A stretch of 37,819 bases of DNA from a virus: the IMG/VR virus record IMGVR_UViG_3300025153_000245, positions 1 to 37,819 of that record; one strand, 5' to 3'. The translations under genes were made by a program, and so were the position numbers. Shown piece by piece: positions 1 to 7,028 of this stretch (the first letter of the stretch is position 1; every line of letters starts with the position of its first letter). The notes below the pieces were generated by a model, which worked only from the letters and a program-made list of their open reading frames with translations, did no database searches and was not told the origin of the DNA.

Positions 1-537
1 TTAAGTTGTTTCTTGAGTAGTTACGGAGCCAGCTTTGCCGACCGTATGGCGTTGAGTAAAATTAAGCTTCTCTTCTAAGAGTTCTATAATCTTTTGTTGA
101 CTTTTAAGTTCTCTTTCCTGCGATATTATCACATGTTCGCGCTCCTTTAATAATTTACTCAGAAAATCTATCTGTTCATCAGTTTTATGGGTTCCGTAGA
201 GTGGCGGTGGCGGTTCTGCGGCCATATGTACCTCTAATTCTTTACTTTTGGATATAATGGTACTTTTACTGGTACTTTTTAGAGGTACATCGCCGTCTCC
301 TTCCTGAGGAATATTCACATTTCTGAACATTGACCCCTCGTTCATCATTAACCAATCTGGGTTAACATTTCTGTACACCCTCAGTACCATACTTAAAAGG
401 TCTGAATCGGGCTTATTTCTCTCGTTAATGATATTTGATATTCTACTACTCGACGTATTTAATGCTTTTGCGAACGCGTTCTGAGATACCCCCAGGGCGA
501 CATTTAAGCTTTTTATACGTGAATTTATCGAATCCAT
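1..537 (-). CDS. Phage repressor, HTH (XRE-like) with C-terminal coiled coil
   Basis: Likely the lysogeny repressor that silences the early operon, the counterpart of Mu c. The 178-residue protein has an N-terminal helix-turn-helix at about residues 12-45 (GVSQNAFAKALNTSSSRISN) followed by a linker rich in P, S and T. Residues about 118-165 form a long charged helix of heptad type, probably for oligomerisation. It is transcribed away from the early operon, as in Mu and lambda-type switches. Two operator-like motifs lie inside its own reading frame, where they encode the repeated peptide RNVN. I see no S24 peptidase domain, so RecA-stimulated self-cleavage is not suggested. The gene is complete, its TAA falling on the first three bases of the window. 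Confidence 0.8.
   Translation of the reverse strand: MDSINSRIKSLNVALGVSQNAFAKALNTSSSRISNIINERNKPDSDLLSMVLRVYRNVNPDWLMMNEGSMFRNVNIPQEGDGDVPLKSTSKSTIISKSKELEVHMAAEPPPPLYGTHKTDEQIDFLSKLLKEREHVIISQERELKSQQKIIELLEEKLNFTQRHTVGKAGSVTTQETT
317..373 (-). repeat. Two operator-like motifs inside the repressor gene
   Basis: On the minus strand TTCAGAAATGT (317-327) and CAGAAATGTTAA (362-373) repeat the core of the two direct repeats found at 545-579. They are about 45 bp apart and both lie in coding sequence, encoding FRNVN and YRNVN. Their function as extra operators is inferred. Confidence 0.5.
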
Positions 538-544
538 CCAAAAT

Positions 545-579
545 ATATTCAGAAATGTTAGTGATATTCAGAAATGTTA
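545..579 (+). promoter_or_regulatory. Tandem operator repeats over the early promoter
   Basis: The 16-base sequence ATATTCAGAAATGTTA occurs exactly at 545-560 and again at 564-579, a 19-bp repeat step. The pair covers the spacer and -33 region of the predicted rightward early promoter, so a protein bound here would block RNA polymerase. The repressor at 1-537 is the natural candidate. The repeat itself is seen directly; its role is inferred. Confidence 0.65.
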
Positions 580-588
580 ATACCTTTG
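558..588 (+). promoter_or_regulatory. Early promoter (Pe), Bacteroidetes type
   Basis: TACCTTTG at 581-588 matches the Bacteroidetes -7 consensus TAnnTTTG exactly. TTAG at 558-561, 19 bp upstream, is a partial match to the -33 TTTG. The expected start near 594-596 would read into the Ner-like and transposase genes. The promoter overlaps the tandem operators. Confidence 0.6.
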
Positions 589-593
589 CAAAC

Positions 594-611
594 GTACAAG
601 ATAACTTGTAC
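594..611. promoter_or_regulatory. Perfect dyad between the two face-to-face promoters
   Basis: GTACAAG-ATAA-CTTGTAC is a perfect 7-bp inverted repeat with a 4-base centre. It lies between the -7 elements of the rightward early and leftward repressor promoters and covers both expected transcription starts. It has a different sequence from the 545-579 repeats, so it may be the site of the second regulator, the Ner-like protein. Confidence 0.55.
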
Positions 612-617
612 ACAAAA

Positions 618-625
618 CAAAAATA
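618..625 (-). promoter_or_regulatory. Candidate repressor promoter -7 element
   Basis: On the minus strand TATTTTTG fits TAnnTTTG. Transcription would start near 608-611 and give a leader of about 70 bases before the repressor ATG at 537. No convincing -33 element was found. The transcript would overlap that of the early promoter, as with the facing promoters of Mu. Confidence 0.4.
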
Positions 626-654
626 AAAATTTAAACTGATTAAACGGTAAGCGG

Positions 655-846
655 ATGGATTTGCGTGGAAAACTTAGATACGGAGACATCAAGCAAATCG
701 CCATAATGGCAGGTTCAAGCTATGATGCTGCTTATAGTGTACTGTCCGGGAGGAGAGGGAAGCGTGGGGGTATTAAAATAAAAAATGTAGCAAGCAAACT
801 TTTGGCTTCCCGTGAAGCTCTCGTGGAAGAAATTAATCAACAATAG
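655..846 (+). CDS. Ner-like small HTH regulator
   Basis: A 63-residue basic protein, first gene of the early operon and directly before the transposase, the position of ner in Mu. The sequence DIKQIAIMAGSSYDAAYSVL at about residues 11-30 reads as a helix-turn-helix, and the basic SGRRGKRGG stretch follows. In Mu, Ner turns down both the early and the repressor promoter. By position this protein may do the same through the dyad at 594-611. The ATG at 655 is the only good start; the stop is TAG. The function is inferred from position and HTH appearance. Confidence 0.6.
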   Translation: MDLRGKLRYGDIKQIAIMAGSSYDAAYSVLSGRRGKRGGIKIKNVASKLLASREALVEEINQQ

Positions 847-857
847 CTAGGAATTAC

Positions 858-2945
858 GTGCGTACCCTCTCAAATGAAATCTGGCTAACGGTATCTGATC
901 TAGTAAGATCTGGTGTAGAGGAAAATTGTGTATTGATGGGATTGAAAAGGAAATCAAATCGTTGGTTTGCTATCAAAGACCCAGATGATGGCCGTAAGCG
1001 CCTGATTCGTTATGCCACTTTGGGGGAATCGTATAAAGAAGCTGTAAGGGCGGAGTTGTGTGGAGGGTTGGAGCCTGGTGAGTGGTTGGTGATGTTGGAA
1101 GAGCAGGCCAAGCAGGACAAATCGCTTGGTAATCGGGCGGCGTTGGTTGACAAGTTGGCGGAGGTATGTGAGGAAGGGTACATGCGGCATTTGCGGCTGT
1201 ATCGTGGGGTTGATGTGGGTCAACAGCGCTGCCTGAGCCGGGCGGCTGGTGTGGTGGAAGTGTTGGTAGAATGGTACAAGGCTAATAATATCAGCTGGAA
1301 ATCATACGAGCCGATCAAACAAGCCGCTACCTGGGTTGAAGAAAAGGAAAGGGAGTTTTTCTATAAAAAATACCTTCCTACTAATCCGATCCGGTTAAAA
1401 GAAAAGGTTCTTGCTTATGCGTTGAAGGGGGTGAAATTGGACGAGGTGATAACCCTCCCTCGTAGCGGCAATGAGAATAGGGCGACAAAGAAAAAGGAAA
1501 TGTGGTGGCAGACCTACGCTATTGAATTGCGTAAGGATACCAAAAACTACACCCAGGCGCAAATATTCAGGAAGCTTAGAGACCTGGCCCCGATCATGGG
1601 AAAGGAAACGCCTAGTGAAACCACGGTGCGGGCCTTCCTGAACTCTAAGGAGCATTTGACGGTAGCGCTGCATACGGATTTGAACAATAAAAGAGGACAG
1701 CGCCACCGGCCAAGTTTACCAAGCGTTGGCCCGGACAAAGTGGATATGTGCTGGCAGATGGACGGCACGAAGGTTCAGTTTGCGGGGCATTTAACCGGGA
1801 AAAAGACAAAGGACGGACGAAAGGAAACCAAGTCTCTTTCTATTGTGGCTGTTCGCGACGTACATAGTGGAGCGTTCATTGGTTACTGGTATGGATATGG
1901 CGAGGACGAAAACGCATACCGTTGTGCTTTAAAAATGGCGGTTGATATTACTGGAAAGTTGCCATACGAGCTTCGTTATGACCAGTTTCCGGGGTCTAAT
2001 TCGGGAAGCTGGAAGCTGATGGAAGGCACAAAAGAGGAACCGGGTGCACTACAACGGGCTGGCGTAAAGCTTACTAAAACCAGCTCGGCCAGCGGTAAAG
2101 CGCACTTAGAAAGAGGCTTTTACACGCTACAACAGGTATTTGAAGCAGAAAAAAAGGAGTTTATTGGCCTTGGTATTAAGGCGGGTATTGCCCACGCCAG
2201 GCCAACGGAGCTATACATTGCCAGGATGCAGCGTGAATACCTGAATAATGGGTGGGATTTTGACCAGGCTTGGATGAGCCATGCGGATGTAATTGCTACT
2301 TATAACCACACTGCGGTAAGTGATTACAGCCGGAAACACAAAGATCTGCATTTAACCCCCTGGCAGATATATCAAAACGGGGCAGCGGAAAGCAGCGGCC
2401 TTAATCCTGATGCGATTGCTATATCAGAATTGTTCTGGCAGTCACGCGAGGAGGGTATCAGGAATGGCAAAATCCTGTTTGAGATCAAGAAAACGAAGTA
2501 TGAGTATAAAGTTTCCGCGAAAGAATTCGATCTTCTTGAATATCAGCGCAATGGTGTGAAGGTGGTTGTAAAATTCGACCCTGCTGATATGTCGGAGGTG
2601 ATGATTTTCAGCAAAAAAGGCGAGTATTTGACCGACTTGAAAGAACAAAGCTTGATCCCAACTTTTGGGCCAAATGCGGACTGGAAAGCGGTGAGCGAGT
2701 GGAAACAGGATGAAGCTGAAATCAAGAAGATCCGCAAGGAAAAGCTTAATGAATTCGCCCTGAGTGATGACGTAGCGGCGGCATTAGCTACAATGGTACC
2801 TAAAAAGGTCCATCACGACGCGCTGGAAAACTATGCTATGAATAACGTAAGCCGCTGGAAGAATGAAACCAAGGCCAATAAAGCCGTTCCAGTGACTACA
2901 ATGGATGATTTTGACCTGGATGCTTTCACGCAGGACCAGTACTGA
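858..2945 (+). CDS. Mu-type DDE transposase (MuA homologue)
   Basis: Catalyses strand transfer of the phage ends for integration and replicative transposition. At 695 residues it is close to MuA (663). An N-terminal DNA-binding region with winged-helix character (about residues 5-60) precedes helical end-binding domains and an RNase H-like core. The catalytic triad can be read as D302 (WQMDGT), D375 (LRYDQF) and E418 (KAHLERGF). A beta-barrel domain follows (about 520-590). The acidic C-terminal tail would be where MuB binds. The start is GTG at 858, 11 bases after the Ner-like stop, and the next ATG is internal to conserved sequence. I call it the MuA homologue with high confidence because the MuB, DUF3164 and GemA equivalents follow. 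Confidence 0.93.
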   Translation: MRTLSNEIWLTVSDLVRSGVEENCVLMGLKRKSNRWFAIKDPDDGRKRLIRYATLGESYKEAVRAELCGGLEPGEWLVMLEEQAKQDKSLGNRAALVDKLAEVCEEGYMRHLRLYRGVDVGQQRCLSRAAGVVEVLVEWYKANNISWKSYEPIKQAATWVEEKEREFFYKKYLPTNPIRLKEKVLAYALKGVKLDEVITLPRSGNENRATKKKEMWWQTYAIELRKDTKNYTQAQIFRKLRDLAPIMGKETPSETTVRAFLNSKEHLTVALHTDLNNKRGQRHRPSLPSVGPDKVDMCWQMDGTKVQFAGHLTGKKTKDGRKETKSLSIVAVRDVHSGAFIGYWYGYGEDENAYRCALKMAVDITGKLPYELRYDQFPGSNSGSWKLMEGTKEEPGALQRAGVKLTKTSSASGKAHLERGFYTLQQVFEAEKKEFIGLGIKAGIAHARPTELYIARMQREYLNNGWDFDQAWMSHADVIATYNHTAVSDYSRKHKDLHLTPWQIYQNGAAESSGLNPDAIAISELFWQSREEGIRNGKILFEIKKTKYEYKVSAKEFDLLEYQRNGVKVVVKFDPADMSEVMIFSKKGEYLTDLKEQSLIPTFGPNADWKAVSEWKQDEAEIKKIRKEKLNEFALSDDVAAALATMVPKKVHHDALENYAMNNVSRWKNETKANKAVPVTTMDDFDLDAFTQDQY

Positions 2946-2970
2946 CTAGTAACTCTTAAATCTTGAATAT

Positions 2971-3210
2971 ATGAATATCACGACGGCTATCCATGCCTAC
3001 AATGTGGGCAACCTGGAAGGTTTCAGCACTTTGCAGCTGAATGAATTGGGGATTATTCTTGAACAGAAAATTACCTACATGAACCAGGTAATTCGTGGGC
3101 AGGAGGTTTCGCAGGATGTGAGGGACGACCTAAGAAAGTACCGGTTGGTGTCCGGCGAAATAGCAAAGCTTATAAACCGTCGTATTGAGCCGGTTTGCAC
3201 CATCATCTAA
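2971..3210 (+). CDS. Small early protein, unknown
   Basis: Unrecognised 79-residue protein between the MuA and MuB homologues. It is predicted mostly helical, with no cysteines apart from one near the end, no signal peptide and no membrane segment. It starts 25 bases after the transposase stop with an A-rich leader. A CCCCG-N9-CGGGG inverted repeat follows just after its stop (about 3217-3235), lacking a T tract. Co-transcription with the transposition genes is the only hint of role. Confidence 0.6.
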   Translation: MNITTAIHAYNVGNLEGFSTLQLNELGIILEQKITYMNQVIRGQEVSQDVRDDLRKYRLVSGEIAKLINRRIEPVCTII

Positions 3211-3272
3211 AACAAAACCCCGCCAAATGGACGGGGCCTGCAAGTAATACCAACAATAACCCAAATATAACG

Positions 3273-4217
3273 ATGATAACGGAATTAAAGAAAAGAGAGA
3301 TCGTATTGGCGATCAATAGGGAAAAGGAACGGCTTGGAAGCATGAATAACGTTGCGAAAAAGCTAGAAATAAGCCATGCGACAATTAGTGCCAACCTGCT
3401 TAAAGAGGAAAATTGGGGCAAGGTAGCAGAGACAATGTGGGCGGGCGTAGCGGCTTCCCTGGGTGTAACGTTGGTTAGTCGTGAATGGCATCTGGCTAAG
3501 ACCAGTAATGTGAAGATCATGCACCGCACCCTTTTAGATGCTCAAAAGGAAGCCCTTTTTATGGCGGTAAGCGAAAAGGCAGGCAGTGGAAAAACGGCAA
3601 GCATCGCCGATTTTGTGGAACGTGACAAGCAGCACGCCGTTTATGCTTTGCAGTGTGAAGAATGGGGTCGTAAGGGTTTCTTAATAGCTCTTTGCCGGAC
3701 ACTGGCCGTACCAGCGGGCCGCTACGATTCCGCTGATGACATGATTGAGGGGATTGTCATGTTTTTCAAACAGCGCTCAAAGGATGTAAGCCCGCTGCTC
3801 ATCCTGGATGAGGCTGATAAGCTTCGCCCAGCTGCAAAGCGACTGATTATCCCTTTTTATAACAAGCTGGAAGGTGAAATAGGGCTCGTGTGTGTTGGCA
3901 CTGAAAATCTTGAAAAAGAGATCAAAAACGGCGTTCGCAGACAAGAAAAGGGGTATGACGAAATTGATAGCCGCCTGGGCCGTTCGTTCGTGCATCTTAT
4001 TGGCTACACCAAGGACGATGTAAAGGAAATATGCAGGGCGAACGGTGTCACCGATCCTGACGTGATCAACAAGATTTGGGATGACTGTAAGCCAACGCAA
4101 AAGCGGGTAATGAAGGCTTTCAACCAGGAAGGTTTTGCCCAGATCGTAGAGGATGGCCGGTTGATCCAACGAAAGATTACAAGGGTAAAGCTTCGCGCTG
4201 CCCATGCCACTGCCTGA
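3273..4217 (+). CDS. MuB-like AAA+ ATPase, transposition target selection
   Basis: In Mu, MuB is an ATP-dependent DNA-binding protein that chooses target DNA and activates MuA. This 314-residue protein has an N-terminal HTH (about residues 22-45, NNVAKKLEISHATISANLL), Walker A EKAGSGKT ending at residue 108 and Walker B LLILDEAD at 175-182. It is the same length as Mu B (312). I place the start at the ATG at 3273. The open frame extends to 3195, but the extra 26 residues are low in complexity and overlap the previous gene. The stop codon shares one base with the next gene's ATG, suggesting translational coupling. Confidence 0.88.
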   Translation: MITELKKREIVLAINREKERLGSMNNVAKKLEISHATISANLLKEENWGKVAETMWAGVAASLGVTLVSREWHLAKTSNVKIMHRTLLDAQKEALFMAVSEKAGSGKTASIADFVERDKQHAVYALQCEEWGRKGFLIALCRTLAVPAGRYDSADDMIEGIVMFFKQRSKDVSPLLILDEADKLRPAAKRLIIPFYNKLEGEIGLVCVGTENLEKEIKNGVRRQEKGYDEIDSRLGRSFVHLIGYTKDDVKEICRANGVTDPDVINKIWDDCKPTQKRVMKAFNQEGFAQIVEDGRLIQRKITRVKLRAAHATA

Positions 4218-4375
4218 TGGAAAAGCTTCACCACATTCTGCTCAAATCTACCGAGCAATATCTACTGGTTTCCATCGAAGGTGATGAGGTGGAAATTGAA
4301 ACGAATCTACCTGACGTAAAGGTCATTCAGCTGCTTACTGAACACCTGGATAAACTCAAAGCAATCACTATTTAA
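4217..4375 (+). CDS. Small early protein, unknown
   Basis: A 52-residue open frame beginning MEKLHHILLKSTEQYLL and ending KLKAITI, whose ATG overlaps the MuB stop in TGATG. The protein is acidic and amphipathic with no recognised motif. The tight coupling and clean fit between neighbours make it a likely gene despite its size. No function can be assigned. Confidence 0.55.
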   Translation: MEKLHHILLKSTEQYLLVSIEGDEVEIETNLPDVKVIQLLTEHLDKLKAITI

Positions 4376-4389
4376 ACGGTATTTAAACA

Positions 4390-4749
4390 ATGGAAATAAT
4401 GGAACGAATGGGAATTTTAGAAATGAACGAGCTGCACAAAGCTGAGCTTATACGCCAGCTTGAAAACGACAGCAAACCTTCATTTGCCTTTACGACGCTT
4501 TTGGAAAATGATTTCAGCTGTATACCTGAGGGGTTCACAGGTATATACATGCGGGATGACGAATGCCAGATTGTCCCTAATGAATTGCTTCCTAAGATCA
4601 AGGAAATGAGCCTTGGAGGATTCGACGACGCACCCGAGGACCACGAACTACACCTTTTCGTAGGCAAGCGGACGGTAACCGGATTCTTTATGTCAAACCA
4701 GATCGTTGAAATGGTTCACCGCTGGCTAGACAAAGAGATTGAGCGATGA
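4390..4749 (+). CDS. Early protein, unknown
   Basis: A 119-residue acidic protein with no family I recognise. It combines a helical N-terminus (about 1-28) with a mixed alpha/beta remainder and has three cysteines. Its last bases overlap the next gene in ATGA, so the two are probably translated together. By position, in the early operon between MuB and DUF3164, it could affect host functions or replication; this is only context. Confidence 0.6.
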   Translation: MEIMERMGILEMNELHKAELIRQLENDSKPSFAFTTLLENDFSCIPEGFTGIYMRDDECQIVPNELLPKIKEMSLGGFDDAPEDHELHLFVGKRTVTGFFMSNQIVEMVHRWLDKEIER

Positions 4750-5063
4750 AAACAGTCAAGGAGCTTCAAAGAATGGTGGCTGGTGAACCTAAGCCACGCA
4801 AGCGAGACCACCTACGGGAACTGATAGCGTACCTGCAAACAAAACCCTCAGAAGGCTACCTTTTACGCGAAAAGGAGCGGTTAATCAACCAGATCAAACT
4901 CGCAGGGGGGGGGTACGAAAAGTGGCTTAAACAGCAAGATACGATCATTCAGAACAAGGGCGGACGGCGGGAATTCAACAAGGAATCAGGGATTACAAGG
5001 CTTAAAAGGCAACTCGACAACATCACATTTTTGATAGGAAGCAATGACAGAGCAACTAATTGA
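4746..5063 (+). CDS. Basic early protein containing a G9 tract
   Basis: A 105-residue, very basic, helical protein of unknown function, coupled to its upstream neighbour by an ATGA overlap. Lys and Arg are spread along its length, suggesting nucleic-acid contact. A run of nine G bases at 4905-4913 encodes Ala-Gly-Gly-Gly-Tyr in mid-gene. A one-base slip there would truncate the protein. The end overlaps the next gene by 20 bases. Confidence 0.6.
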   Translation: MKTVKELQRMVAGEPKPRKRDHLRELIAYLQTKPSEGYLLREKERLINQIKLAGGGYEKWLKQQDTIIQNKGGRREFNKESGITRLKRQLDNITFLIGSNDRATN

Positions 5064-5310
5064 GCCGATAACAATCTCCGACCTGGTGGAGCTTGGCTTT
5101 AAATCCGAAGTAGTTGGAAAACACCTGAATGACCCGGAACCATCCGGCATTTGGTTTCTCCCAGGCTGGGAGCCAAAACCAAAGGTTGACCACCGGGACC
5201 CGCTTCGAGCCTGGGCGTCTGTTGGATCACAGCAGAAATACATTAAGTCCAGGGCAGACCTGGAAACATGGTTAGACAAAACAGTACCAACATTTTCAGA
5301 ATTAAAATAA
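5044..5310 (+). CDS. Small early protein, unknown
   Basis: An 88-residue protein with an acidic N-terminal helix and a Trp/Pro-rich centre (GIWFLPGWEPKPK). No known domain was recognised. It overlaps the preceding gene by 20 bases and stops three bases before the DUF3164 start, so it lies in a tightly packed operon segment. The role is unknown. Confidence 0.55.
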   Translation: MTEQLIEPITISDLVELGFKSEVVGKHLNDPEPSGIWFLPGWEPKPKVDHRDPLRAWASVGSQQKYIKSRADLETWLDKTVPTFSELK

Positions 5311-5312
5311 AG

Positions 5313-5942
5313 ATGGCAACTCCAAGATTTCAAAAAAAGACAGACAAGGTTTGGATAGACGAAGCGGGCATAAAGCTTCCGGTCAACAGGTTACTTAAGA
5401 GCGAGAAATTTGCCGAAATAACGGCAGAGAAGCTCTACAAGCAAGGGTTAAAAATCAACGACCTACTCGAAAAATTCAAAGAGTCGATGATTGCTGAATG
5501 TGAGGCAGTAATGAAGCAGGTGTATGCTGATCACAGCCAGGACCCGGACAAAAGCAAGGGAAATTTCACCTGGTACAATTTCGACCGCTCCCTTAAAATC
5601 ATGACCAAGATCAACGAACGCATTGATTTTGACCAGACTTTGATTGAGCTATGTCAAAACAAACTAAATGAATTCCTTGACCAAACGGTTGAAACCAAGG
5701 ACGATTTCATTAAGCAGTTTGTGACAGATGCTTTCAGCCAGTCAAAGGGCCAGTTGGATGCAAAAAAGGTCATGAGCCTTTTAAAATACCGCTCCAAAAT
5801 AGTGAACCAATTATTTCAGGAAGCCCTGGAACTACTGGAAAAGAGCATTCGACGCCCAGACAGCAAGCGATATTTTCAGCTTTACGTCCGCAACGAAGAA
5901 GGCGCTTACGATAACATTGACCTTAACTTTTCAAATATATGA
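5313..5942 (+). CDS. DUF3164 family protein of Mu-like phages
   Basis: A 209-residue early protein of the DUF3164 family, which occurs almost only in Mu-like phages; its biochemical role is not established. It opens with the family-type stretch KTDKVWIDEAGIKLPVNRL (residues about 7-25), followed by a long helical body with a conserved DxxLKIMTKINERIDFD region near the middle. The frame is open from 5268, but I start at the ATG at 5313 because the family begins close to the WxDxxG motif and the earlier residues overlap the previous gene. The stop overlaps the next ATG by two bases. Confidence 0.8.
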   Translation: MATPRFQKKTDKVWIDEAGIKLPVNRLLKSEKFAEITAEKLYKQGLKINDLLEKFKESMIAECEAVMKQVYADHSQDPDKSKGNFTWYNFDRSLKIMTKINERIDFDQTLIELCQNKLNEFLDQTVETKDDFIKQFVTDAFSQSKGQLDAKKVMSLLKYRSKIVNQLFQEALELLEKSIRRPDSKRYFQLYVRNEEGAYDNIDLNFSNI

Positions 5943-6073
5943 GCAAGATATTAAGATGGTTTTTCGCCCTGATTTTAGCTGTTTCGGTGCTTATCGCACT
6001 TCCACTCACCGGCCTGGTGCTCTGTTTCATCTGGCTAATTAACATCCACGATGAGACGATACGGCGAGTTTAA
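5939..6073 (+). CDS. Single-pass membrane microprotein
   Basis: A 44-residue open frame that starts inside the DUF3164 stop (ATGA) and encodes a basic N-terminus (MSKILRWF), one long hydrophobic segment at about residues 7-34, and a short charged tail. It is probably an inner-membrane protein with the N-terminus in the cytoplasm. Early phage membrane microproteins often act on host processes such as superinfection. Nothing in the sequence says which. Confidence 0.5.
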   Translation: MSKILRWFFALILAVSVLIALPLTGLVLCFIWLINIHDETIRRV

Positions 6074-6182
6074 CCATGAGATTTGGCGGATCTGCCAAAA
6101 CTGTGGGTACTACTACGATTTGAGAATGAGTTCCATGTGCTTCAAATGTAAATACGACAATAAAGATGGATATAGTAATTGA
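6051..6182 (+). CDS. Small zinc-finger-like protein (two CxxC)
   Basis: A 43-residue open frame, MRRYGEFNHEIWRICQNCGY then YYDLRMSSMCFKCKYDN. It has two CxxC pairs (ICQNC and MCFKC) about 14 residues apart, the usual spacing of a zinc ribbon or zinc knuckle. It overlaps the membrane microprotein by 23 bases and the HAD gene by 17. Such overlaps are normal in this operon. The paired cysteines argue against chance. It may bind nucleic acid or a host protein. Confidence 0.6.
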   Translation: MRRYGEFNHEIWRICQNCGYYYDLRMSSMCFKCKYDNKDGYSN

Positions 6183-6600
6183 CTTCGATGGGACTTGTGT
6201 AGCGCACGAGTTCCCACAAGTTGGCCGGAATATCGGCGCTCAACCGGTTTTGATTGACCTGATCCGGGCTGGTCATCGCCTGATTCTGTCAACGATGCGT
6301 AGCGATGTATCCGAAGCACAAAGCGAACTGCCGGAAATTCATTGTAAGCCTGGAATGTACCTTACTGAGGCGCTGGAATGGTTCAAAGTGCAGGGGATTG
6401 ACCTTTATGGTATCCAGGTCAACCCAACACAAGACAGGTTTACAACAAGTCCCAAATGCTACGGGCACCTATACATTGATGATGCCGCGCTAGGGATTCC
6501 CCTGGTGTACCCCTTGAAAGGGAAACCTTACGTGTACTGGAAAAAGGTCCGGTTACTGCTTGAAGAAAGAGGACTATTGAATATTACAGAAAAGTGTTAA
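6166..6600 (+). CDS. HAD-superfamily hydrolase-like protein
   Basis: A 144-residue compact HAD phosphatase-like protein. Motif I is DFDGT with D6 and D8. A motif II-like Thr is in LSTMRS at about 41-46. The acidic motif IV is YIDDAALG with D105 and D106. There is no large cap domain, which resembles small polynucleotide-phosphatase or nucleotidase types. Substrate cannot be read from the sequence. It directly precedes the retroelement target genes, with 14 bases before the first ATG. Confidence 0.72.
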   Translation: MDIVIDFDGTCVAHEFPQVGRNIGAQPVLIDLIRAGHRLILSTMRSDVSEAQSELPEIHCKPGMYLTEALEWFKVQGIDLYGIQVNPTQDRFTTSPKCYGHLYIDDAALGIPLVYPLKGKPYVYWKKVRLLLEERGLLNITEKC

Positions 6601-6614
6601 ACCAACCAAAACCA

Positions 6615-7028
6615 ATGAATACAAATACCGAAACCCGTCCAGTCACTGAGATTGTTACCACCTACGAAGCCGCCTGTGAGCTGACAGGAACTACACCTCT
6701 AACGATTGAGGACTTTGCAAAGCACCCAGCAAAACACCGTGATTCGGATTTTGCCTCGCACCAGATTAACGTCATTGCCGATGCGCTCAATGGCCCGGAC
6801 GAGTTTGACTATGCCAACCATAACCAGAACAAGTATTACCCTTGGTTTTGGTGGAAGCAGGATCGTGCTGGTGGTCCCGGTTTCTCGTCCCGCGGTTACG
6901 GCTGCGATTTCTCGGACTCGTGCGTCGGTGCCCGCCACTCGTTTCGCACCAGGGAGCTTGCAAAGTTCGCCGGGACTCAGTTTGAAGATATTTACAACCG
7001 CTTTTTATCCCCGTATAGGCCACTATGA
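6615..7028 (+). CDS. DGR variable protein 1
   Basis: First of three paralogous target proteins of the retroelement (137 residues). After a helical N-terminus comes YYPWFWW, then GGPGFS, the variable segment and a conserved ending FRTRELAKFAGTQFEDIYNR. The variable repeat VR1 covers residues 85-107. Diversified residues include S, R, G, G, C, F, D and C at positions where the template has adenine codons. The fold is likely the C-type-lectin-like type common in DGR targets, but this is inferred. No signal peptide is present, so it is cytosolic or virion-borne. The start at ATG 6615 is preferred over an upstream GTG at 6594 inside the HAD gene. Its stop overlaps gene 2 in ATGA. Confidence 0.85.
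   Translation: MNTNTETRPVTEIVTTYEAACELTGTTPLTIEDFAKHPAKHRDSDFASHQINVIADALNGPDEFDYANHNQNKYYPWFWWKQDRAGGPGFSSRGYGCDFSDSCVGARHSFRTRELAKFAGTQFEDIYNRFLSPYRPL
6867..6935 (+). repeat. Variable repeat 1 (VR1)
   Basis: Aligns without gaps to the template at 7928-7996. It differs at 16 of the template's 19 adenines and at no other base. Four of those (the 5' AGT to GGT and, at the 3' end, AGT to GGT and CAA to CGC) are shared by all three VRs and look fixed. The remaining 12 fall in a core of 15 adenines. Confidence 0.9.

Noticed and set aside
435-626. Plus-strand open frame across the operator region
   Set aside because: It is antisense to the repressor start, runs through both promoters and contains the operator repeats; no gene-like features.
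3195-3272. Longer MuB start giving 26 extra residues
   Set aside because: The extension overlaps the previous gene, is rich in N, P and H, and an ATG at 3273 opens the conserved HTH part.
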